In this document: positions 1-4,421 of the stretch, piece after piece | Numbering within the stretch: the first letter of the stretch is position 1 | Layout of the letters: each line of letters starts with the position of its first letter | Notes under the pieces: generated by a model | Database searches by the model: none | Told to the model about the DNA's origin: nothing | Seen by the model: only the letters and a program-made list of their open reading frames with translations | Made by a program: the position numbers and the translations under genes | NCBI GenBank assembly: GCA_001828295.1 | Contig: MHYI01000244.1 | Span: 1 to 5,996 of the forward strand | Origin: Planctomycetes bacterium RBG_16_41_13 | Lineage (GTDB): Bacteria > Planctomycetota > Brocadiia > Brocadiales > Brocadiaceae | DNA length: 5,996 nt | Direction: 5' to 3'

Positions 1-29
1 AATCAGACGTAAAATTCATACTTTACAAA

Positions 30-494
30 ATGCAATTTCCACCGGATATTTCGGAATCCCTTATTGAACAAACATTGGGAAAATACCTTCATGACACGTA
101 TGTAAAACATACCTTATTGAAAAGAGGAGGAGGCGTCATATTTAAAGTAGATGAAAAGAGTAAAAAAAAGGCGTCTGTTATTTATGCCAGAATTGACGCA
201 CCAACGACAGGACATAAAAACGGATTATCGCTTATCATGCTCGTAACACAACGCTTTGATTTCAGATCGTTTCTTGTGGCATGCTATGGGTTTGAAAGAA
301 GGAGGGAGATCATTCGTACAAAGATTGAAGCGTTAGGATATTACCGTAGAAAAATTGATTCAATAGAAAACAAGAAATGCGTGGTATGCAACAGTTTTCT
401 CCATGAAGAGACTTTTGCGGGGAAATCAGCGAAAGAAAATCAGTGTCTTGTTTGCAGTATAGATGCGGATAAAATGCCGCCTAATGAAAAATAA
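30..494 (+). CDS. Hypothetical protein with C-terminal CxxC...CxxC pair, probably 5'-partial
   Basis: I do not recognise this family. From the ATG at 30 it is 154 residues and ends in TAA at 492-494. The frame stays open to the left edge (codons from position 3) and no Shine-Dalgarno sequence precedes the ATG, so the true start may lie outside the window and this may be the C-terminal part of a longer protein. The chain is soluble and lysine/arginine rich. It has a mixed alpha/beta-looking middle (about residues 35-90), a basic helix-like stretch around 88-107, and a tail with two Cys pairs, C117-x2-C120 and C139-x2-C142. The 18-residue gap between pairs is the spacing of a zinc-ribbon or treble-clef knuckle, so metal binding is inferred. 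No membrane segment is seen. It converges with clpX across a palindrome-rich gap. It is probably a real gene because the frame is long and the Cys pairs are orderly. Its function is unknown. Confidence 0.6.
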   Translation: MQFPPDISESLIEQTLGKYLHDTYVKHTLLKRGGGVIFKVDEKSKKKASVIYARIDAPTTGHKNGLSLIMLVTQRFDFRSFLVACYGFERRREIIRTKIEALGYYRRKIDSIENKKCVVCNSFLHEETFAGKSAKENQCLVCSIDADKMPPNEK

Positions 495-556
495 TTACCT
501 TGGGTGTTAGTATCTTATTAGTAATTTCTTTGCATTTTTTGGCAAAATATTTATGG

Positions 557-741
557 TAAAATTCGAAATGCTAAATACGAAATACGAAACAAATTCTAAA
601 TTTCAATTTTCAAATGTTCAAAACAGTGTAGGGGCGAAGCATTTGCCCCTACACTAAATTGTTACGGTTTTCGGTTTTGTTCATTGGGATTTTGTATTTT
701 GGAATTTGTTTCGTATTTCGTGCTTAGCGCTGCGTATTTTT
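557..741. repeat. Large imperfect inverted repeat (MITE/REP-like intergenic element)
   Basis: The best-paired outer arms are 570-597 and 701-728. The reverse complement of the right arm matches the left at 25 of 28 positions. Inward, a further stretch of about 35 bp pairs at roughly 70-75%, and outward weaker pairing reaches about 557 and 741. The left arm carries a tandem AAATACG AAATACG (573-586). The right side carries a direct repeat ATTTCGTGCTT at 715-725 and 743-753. The element fills most of the gap between two convergent genes and encodes nothing convincing. Folded as RNA it would form a very long hairpin from either strand, so it could end or stabilise both transcripts. It may be a non-autonomous mobile element or a dispersed repeat family, and copy number elsewhere would decide. 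No target-site duplication or transposase is evident. Confidence 0.7.
625..655. repeat. Perfect 11-bp stem hairpin at the centre of the large palindrome
   Basis: AGTGTAGGGGC (625-635) pairs perfectly with GCCCCTACACT (645-655) around a 9-nt spacer, and two more inner pairs (G-T, A-T) are possible. It is much richer in G+C than its surroundings. The form resembles short dispersed palindromes (GTAGGGGCGAA-like) that I recall from many bacterial genomes. There is no T-run on either side, so it is a poor classical intrinsic terminator. It could still act as a bidirectional 3' hairpin for the convergent genes. Confidence 0.75.
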
Positions 742-850
742 TATTTCGTGCTTGTTTGGCTCCGGCTATGCCAGTTTGGGGTTCTCTGTTTGTAGCCACA
801 CACAGAGGGGGGATGTTCAACTGTTCGTATATATCGGGGCGGGAAAATTG

Positions 851-2113
851 TCACGCCGTTTTCTTTAATTCCTGTGCAATCATAGGTATCTTGCCATTCA
901 CAACGTCAGGGGTAACTAAAAAGGTTGAACCATTTTTACAGGCAGGCAAATGATACATAGGATCTAACATAAAACTTTCAAATACAGAACGTAATGCCCT
1001 TGCGCCCGTTTCTTTTTTCAGCGCTATTTTACTAATCGCTGCCAGTGCCTCATCAGTAAATTCCAATTTAGCATTTTCCATTTCAAAGAATTTTTGGTAT
1101 TGCTTGACCAATGCATTCTTCGGCTCAGTCATTACCCTGATCATATCCTGCTCTGTAAGCGGCAATAATGATACAATTACCGGCAATCTCCCCATAAACT
1201 CCACAATCATGCCATATTCAATCAGATCTTCAACTTCAACCTTATTAAGAAGAGTGCCCAAAGACGTATCATTATCAGAGGTCTCATGAATACTTTTTTT
1301 TGTGTCAAATCCAATGCTCGCCTTGCCAATTCTCCTCTTAATAATCTCATTAACGCCGGTAAAAGTTCCACCGCAAATAAAGAGGATGTTTTTGGTGTCT
1401 ATCTGTATATATTTTTGCTCCGGATGTTTTCTTCCTCCCTGCGGAGGGACATTCGATACCACGCCCTCCAAAATCTTTAACAACGCCTGCTGTACCCCTT
1501 CGCCTGAAACATCCCGGGTAATGGAAGTGCTGGCATTTTTTCTTGCAATTTTATCTATTTCGTCTATGTAAATAATTCCTTGCTGTGCGCGCTTTACATC
1601 AAAATCCGCATTTCTTAACAAACCCAGCAAAATATTTTCTACGTCTTCTCCAACGTATCCTGCTTCTGTCAGGGTTGTTGCATCTGCAATAGCAAAGGGA
1701 ACGTTTAGCAGTTTCGCGAGTGTGCGGGCTAAAAGCGTCTTGCCGGAACCGGTAGGGCCAATTAACAGGATATTGCTTTTTTCTATTTCAACCTCATCAT
1801 CCTTGCCCCTGGCGCTTGTTAGCAATCGTTTATAATGATTATACACAGCAACGGCAAGTGTTCTTTTTGCCTTTTCTTGTCCTATGATGTATTCGTTTAA
1901 TTTAGCATTTATTTCCATTGGAGTAAGAATTTTGCCCGCTGGTTTAACATCGGCGACGGAAACATGCTCTTTTTTAAGCAACATATAGCATGTGTCAACA
2001 CATTCATTACAAATAAAACTGTTTGCATTTCCCTGTATCAGTCGCCCTATGGCTTCATGATTCCTGCCACAAAAGGAACAGATCATTTTATTATCAGCGG
2101 TTTTTTTTGCCAC
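851..2113 (-). CDS. clpX: ATP-dependent Clp protease ATP-binding subunit ClpX
   Basis: ClpX is the hexameric cytoplasmic AAA+ unfoldase that recognises tagged proteins and threads them into the ClpP peptidase. The 420 residues are near the usual length (E. coli 424). In order: an N-terminal zinc-binding domain with C12, C15, C35 and C38; Walker A GPTGSGKT (119-126); pore loop 1 GYVG (153-156 region); Walker B IIYIDEID with D184/E185; the [16 protein letters not shown] stretch (198-213); the RKH pore motif (228-230); an IGF tripeptide (267-269), the loop that docks on ClpP; the arginine-finger motif GRLP (308-311); and sensor-2 GARALRS (370-376). The start is GTG (2111-2113), supported by GGAGA nine bases upstream on the minus strand and by alignment with the family N-terminus. 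The usual P of PEFxGR is V304 here. No clpP or tig lies next to it, so ClpP must be encoded elsewhere. It is transcribed divergently from the ferredoxin gene. Confidence 0.97.
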   Translation of the reverse strand: MAKKTADNKMICSFCGRNHEAIGRLIQGNANSFICNECVDTCYMLLKKEHVSVADVKPAGKILTPMEINAKLNEYIIGQEKAKRTLAVAVYNHYKRLLTSARGKDDEVEIEKSNILLIGPTGSGKTLLARTLAKLLNVPFAIADATTLTEAGYVGEDVENILLGLLRNADFDVKRAQQGIIYIDEIDKIARKNASTSITRDVSGEGVQQALLKILEGVVSNVPPQGGRKHPEQKYIQIDTKNILFICGGTFTGVNEIIKRRIGKASIGFDTKKSIHETSDNDTSLGTLLNKVEVEDLIEYGMIVEFMGRLPVIVSLLPLTEQDMIRVMTEPKNALVKQYQKFFEMENAKLEFTDEALAAISKIALKKETGARALRSVFESFMLDPMYHLPACKNGSTFLVTPDVVNGKIPMIAQELKKTA

Positions 2114-2122
2114 GTTAAAGCT

Positions 2123-2127
2123 TCTCC
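2123..2127 (-). promoter_or_regulatory. Ribosome binding site of clpX (supports the GTG start)
   Basis: On the minus strand GGAGA stands nine bases before the GTG at 2113-2111. This, with the fit of the zinc domain to the ClpX N-terminus, decides the non-ATG start. A nearby ATG on the same strand (2131-2129 side) opens only a four-codon frame that ends in TAA just before the GTG. Confidence 0.6.
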
Positions 2128-2157
2128 ATAAAACAAAAGTACTTTTTGTCGGTTAAT

Positions 2158-2188
2158 TTTATAAGGGGACAATGTAACAAACAATCAA
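2158..2188 (-). promoter_or_regulatory. Candidate sigma-70-type promoter for clpX
   Basis: Read on the minus strand, a -10 of TATAAA (2163-2158, five of six to consensus) follows a -35 candidate TTGATT (2188-2183, four of six) with a 19-bp spacer, which is longer than ideal. Transcription would begin near 2150 and leave a leader of about 35-40 nt carrying the GGAGA site. No heat-shock CIRCE or other operator is visible. The -10 is good, but the -35 and spacing are weak. Confidence 0.4.
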
Positions 2189-2275
2189 AAAAGATGCAAA
2201 TTTATTTTGTCCGGTGAGGGAGAGAGATATCGTAATAAAATTATTGTATAATAATCATACTTGAAGGGGGTTTAT

Positions 2276-2307
2276 GGTGAAAAAATGCTTATTTCACCTC
2301 TTTTTTT
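2276..2307 (+). terminator. Orphan intrinsic-terminator-like hairpin in the divergent region
   Basis: GGTGAAA (2276-2282) pairs perfectly with TTTCACC (2292-2298) over a 9-nt loop and is followed at once by TCTTTTTTT (2299-2307). That is the stem plus U-tract layout of a Rho-independent terminator on the + strand. No + strand gene lies upstream within the divergent region. The only candidates for its substrate are a short RNA from the TATAAT at 2247-2252 or the 15-residue frame that overlaps the stem (ATG at 2274, stop 2319-2321). The stem is modest and partly A-T, so chance is possible. Confidence 0.4.
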
Positions 2308-2334
2308 GGCATCAGATATGATAAGGATTTGACC

Positions 2335-2363
2335 TTGACAAGATATTTTAATTGAAGTAAATT
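2335..2363 (+). promoter_or_regulatory. Sigma-70-type promoter for the ferredoxin gene
   Basis: A perfect TTGACA (2335-2340) is followed after exactly 17 bp by TAAATT (2358-2363, four of six to TATAAT). Transcription would start near 2370, giving a leader of about 55 nt before the ATG at 2425. It lies downstream of the orphan terminator-like hairpin, so that hairpin would not attenuate transcripts from this promoter. It is the best promoter match I found in the window. Confidence 0.55.
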
Positions 2364-2424
2364 TATTTTAGGATTTATTATTAACTAAGATTTCTCCTTA
2401 TTTTTGATTACTGCGGGACTCGAA

Positions 2425-3012
2425 ATGGGCGACTCTGATAAAATCGTTGACAGGCGGCAGTTCTTTAAAGACTTATTTTATTATGTTGGCAATAAAGCCG
2501 CCGATTATACCAGCAAAAAAATCGACCGAATAATGCCAAAAGGTGATTATTTGCGCCCTCCCGGAGCAGGAGAAGAGACGGAATTTCTCTCATTATGTAC
2601 CCGTTGTGATGAGTGCATAAAGGTTTGTCCCGCAAAGGCCATTAAGAGATATGAAGGGTTTATGGATGTGGCCATTGGTACTCCCGTGATAAAACCAAAG
2701 GAAAGCCCGTGTGTATTATGTAATGGGCTATTGTGTATTAAGGCGTGCAAAGACGGCGCATTAAAGCCTGTCGATACGGTTGCTCAGGTAAAAATGGGGA
2801 TTGCACGTATTAATAAGTCACAATGCTTTGCCTGGGACGATCAGGACTGTCACCTTTGTTATATAAAGTGTCCTTTACAGGGCGATGCCTTGTACCAGGA
2901 AGACGGCAAACCGGTAATTAACGAAGAAAAATGTGTCGGTTGCGGTATTTGCGAATACGTATGCAATACAATAAATAGTACGTGTGCAATCAAGACGCTT
3001 CCGCAGGGCTAA
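2425..3012 (+). CDS. NapG/MauM-like ferredoxin with four [4Fe-4S] clusters
   Basis: This predicted electron-transfer protein has 195 residues from the ATG at 2425. Four Cys sets are visible: C58/61/64/68-P (classical CxxCxxCxxxCP); C96/99/104/108 (CxxCx4CxxxC); C134/142/145/149-P (Cx7CxxCxxxCP); and C170/173/176/180. The irregular second and third spacings are those of NapG/MauM-type periplasmic nitrate-reductase and amine-dehydrogenase ferredoxins. The N-terminus has RRQFFK (10-15), like the Tat box of NapG, but no hydrophobic stretch follows (a charged, amphipathic region runs to about residue 36), so I infer a cytoplasmic location. A TTG at 2404 would add seven residues but lacks a ribosome site. 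The ATG has a weak GGGA upstream, so I prefer it. No napA, napH or mau gene is adjacent, so the redox partner is unknown. The next gene on the same strand is an Fe-S carrier ATPase. Confidence 0.85.
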   Translation: MGDSDKIVDRRQFFKDLFYYVGNKAADYTSKKIDRIMPKGDYLRPPGAGEETEFLSLCTRCDECIKVCPAKAIKRYEGFMDVAIGTPVIKPKESPCVLCNGLLCIKACKDGALKPVDTVAQVKMGIARINKSQCFAWDDQDCHLCYIKCPLQGDALYQEDGKPVINEEKCVGCGICEYVCNTINSTCAIKTLPQG

Positions 3013-3062
3013 TGTTCGCAAATAATAGCATACCATTAACACCCGTTATTTTAGAAAAAAGC

Positions 3063-3087
3063 AGAGAAAAACACTGTGTTTTTCTCT
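3063..3087. repeat. 25-bp palindrome between the ferredoxin and Mrp genes
   Basis: AGAGAAAAACAC (3063-3074) and GTGTTTTTCTCT (3076-3087) are perfect reverse complements around a single T. As RNA it would form a 10-11 bp stem with a tiny loop. On the minus strand it is followed by GC and six T, which looks terminator-like, but no minus-strand gene ends here. On the + strand it lies about 50 nt after the ferredoxin stop with no T-run after it. It could be a 3' hairpin that stabilises or weakly ends the ferredoxin mRNA, or a dyad operator for the following gene. Confidence 0.6.
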
Positions 3088-3168
3088 ATTGGAACTGGTA
3101 ATTTTTTCATCTCATACCAACAAATACGTTGTGCCATTTTTGGCGTCAGCGATTAGAACAAACTTATG

Positions 3169-3175
3169 AAAGGGG
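3169..3175 (+). promoter_or_regulatory. Ribosome binding site that fixes the Mrp start at 3181
   Basis: AAAGGGG lies five bases before the ATG at 3181. An in-frame ATG at 3166 would add five residues (MKGVI), but the G-rich site would then fall inside the coding region and nothing SD-like precedes 3166. The downstream ATG is therefore the likelier start. Confidence 0.6.
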
Positions 3176-3180
3176 TAATA

Positions 3181-4134
3181 ATGTCTGACTGTAAGATTCC
3201 GTTTACTTGTGAGCTTTGCGATAAACAGTCTTCCTGCCAATTAGACCATATAGAACATAACAAGTGGGCAATCGCCCAACGCATGAAGGATATTGCCCAT
3301 AAAATCGTTGTAATGAGTAATAAAGGCGGCGTGGGGAAAAGCACCGTAACTACAAATCTTGGCGTGACATTAGCTTTGAAGGGATACAAGGTAGGCGTTG
3401 CCGACGCGGATATACACGGGCCAAATATACCCATGATGTTAGGAGTAGAGGGACAAAGACTTAAGGGGACAGAAGAAGGCATACTGCCGTTAGAAGTGCT
3501 CCCAAATTTAAAGATTGCCTCTCTTTCCTTCCTCATAGAAGATCCCGCGCTTCCCATAATATGGAGAGATGCTGCAAAGTGGGATTTTTTATGTGAATTA
3601 ATGGGAAGTATCTGTTGGGGAAAACTGGATTATCTGCTGGTTGATTTACCGCCGGGCACAGGCAACGAGGCCATTTCAATCATTGAACTCATTGGCAAGG
3701 TGGACGGTTCTGTTATTGTCACTACGCCCCAGGACGTAGTTTTGCTAGATGTAAAGAAATCGGTTTATTTCTCGAGAGACAGCAATGTGCCGGTCATTGG
3801 TGTGGTAGAGAACATGAGTGGTTTGGTATGTCCCCACTGTAAAGGGCACATAGAAGTATTTAAAACGGGAGGCGGCGAAAAGATTTGCAAAGAATTAGGA
3901 TTGGCATTTCTTGGCAAGATACCTTTGGATCCTGAAGTCACTAAAAAATGTGATGATGGCGAGGCGTTTGTAACTGCTTTTCCCGATTCGGAAGGAGCAA
4001 AGGCTTTTAGCGAGATAAGTGAAAAGTGTGAAATATTTGTCAGTAAGCAATCAGAAGAAAACCTGGAAATAAAAGAATACCGGGAAGTCCCTTTTATGGG
4101 TAAAGTACCTGTAGACCCTAACTTTGTTGAATAA
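3181..4134 (+). CDS. Mrp/ApbC/Nbp35-family Fe-S cluster carrier ATPase
   Basis: This is a cytoplasmic P-loop ATPase of the MinD/Mrp class, whose members bind a [4Fe-4S] cluster at a dimer interface and pass it to apoproteins. It has 317 residues from the ATG at 3181. Visible motifs: an N-terminal Cys set C4, C10, C13, C19, whose CxxCx5C part matches the Nbp35 ferredoxin-like motif with a shorter first gap; a deviant Walker A KGGVGKST (48-55); switch DADIHGPNIP (75-84); Walker B-like LLVDLPPGTGN (152-162); and CPHC (217-220), the bridging-cluster pair of Mrp/Nbp35. The family core ends near residue 265. A tail of about 50 residues follows and ends with FMGKVPVDP (305-313), which repeats FLGKIPLDP of the core (243-251). 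It follows the four-cluster ferredoxin by 168 bp on the same strand, with a palindrome between and no strong promoter of its own. ParA or MinD roles are unlikely because the CPHC pair and GPNIP signature are Mrp-specific. Confidence 0.93.
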   Translation: MSDCKIPFTCELCDKQSSCQLDHIEHNKWAIAQRMKDIAHKIVVMSNKGGVGKSTVTTNLGVTLALKGYKVGVADADIHGPNIPMMLGVEGQRLKGTEEGILPLEVLPNLKIASLSFLIEDPALPIIWRDAAKWDFLCELMGSICWGKLDYLLVDLPPGTGNEAISIIELIGKVDGSVIVTTPQDVVLLDVKKSVYFSRDSNVPVIGVVENMSGLVCPHCKGHIEVFKTGGGEKICKELGLAFLGKIPLDPEVTKKCDDGEAFVTAFPDSEGAKAFSEISEKCEIFVSKQSEENLEIKEYREVPFMGKVPVDPNFVE

Positions 4135-4316
4135 GGAATGCTGTCTGATTAGTTGTTTATAATGACTCCCCCCACATTATTCAAATAATAAGCGTGTTCC
4201 TCACAAACATACTCCGCTAATAACTGCCCGCCGCAAATAATGTTACCTTCCCGCTGATTTTAACCAGGATAATGTAGGATGGGTTTCTTACCCGACTTTC
4301 AGGACTAACGTGTTAC

Positions 4317-4336
4317 AAAAAAACAGGTGTTTTTTT
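4317..4336. terminator. A-tract/T-tract hairpin downstream of the Mrp gene (weak)
   Basis: Seven A then CA (4317-4325) pairs with TG then seven T (4328-4336) across GG, and a further T-run occurs at 4341-4345. The layout could end transcription on the + strand through its U-rich 3' arm, but the stem is almost entirely A-T and lies about 180 bp past the Mrp stop. The rest of the 4135-4421 gap shows only short AT inverted repeats (for example 4176-4189) and no convincing promoter for the next gene. Confidence 0.25.
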
Positions 4337-4421
4337 CATATTTTTCTCCCGATTCATCTGAGCGCCACGATCATAAAAAGAGAGAGATTCCGGAAATTTT
4401 AAAATAAAAAAGAGACCTCTT

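Noticed and set aside
784..807. CTCTGT...ACAGAG inverted repeat as a clpX terminator
   Set aside because: Only six base pairs with a 12-nt loop and no T-run on the minus strand.
684..953. 89-codon + strand frame with a hydrophobic start
   Set aside because: It lies on the right arm of the palindrome and runs antisense into the end of clpX. The hydrophobic residues come from the T-rich repeat, no ribosome site is present, and clpX is certain.
1104..1571. Three + strand frames of 61-89 codons
   Set aside because: All are antisense to the conserved AAA+ core of clpX and show no family features.
2114..2131. Four-codon minus-strand frame (MEKL) just before the clpX GTG
   Set aside because: Too short to be meaningful. 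It overlaps the clpX ribosome site and is best seen as chance.
2547..2750. 67-codon minus-strand frame
   Set aside because: Antisense shadow of the ferredoxin Cys motifs.
3153..3557. 134-codon minus-strand frame
   Set aside because: Antisense to the Walker A region of the Mrp ATPase, with low-complexity Ser/Pro-rich translation.
4051..4259. Minus-strand open frame of about 69 codons reading ICGGQLLAEYVCEEHAYYL in part
   Set aside because: The translation looks protein-like with Cys and His residues, but there is no ATG in the frame after the stop at 4262-4260, and it runs antisense into the Mrp gene. It could be a decayed gene end, but I cannot support it.
4313..4350. Minus-strand GGGAG followed by ATG AAA AAA (ATG at 4339-4337)
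   Set aside because: It looks like a good gene start, but the frame stops after eight codons inside the A/T hairpin.
4135..4421. Riboswitch or structured leader for the sensor gene
   Set aside because: I looked for c-di-GMP, cobalamin and similar conserved cores and saw none. Only short AT-rich inverted repeats and a 4-bp GGGT/ACCC stem are present.
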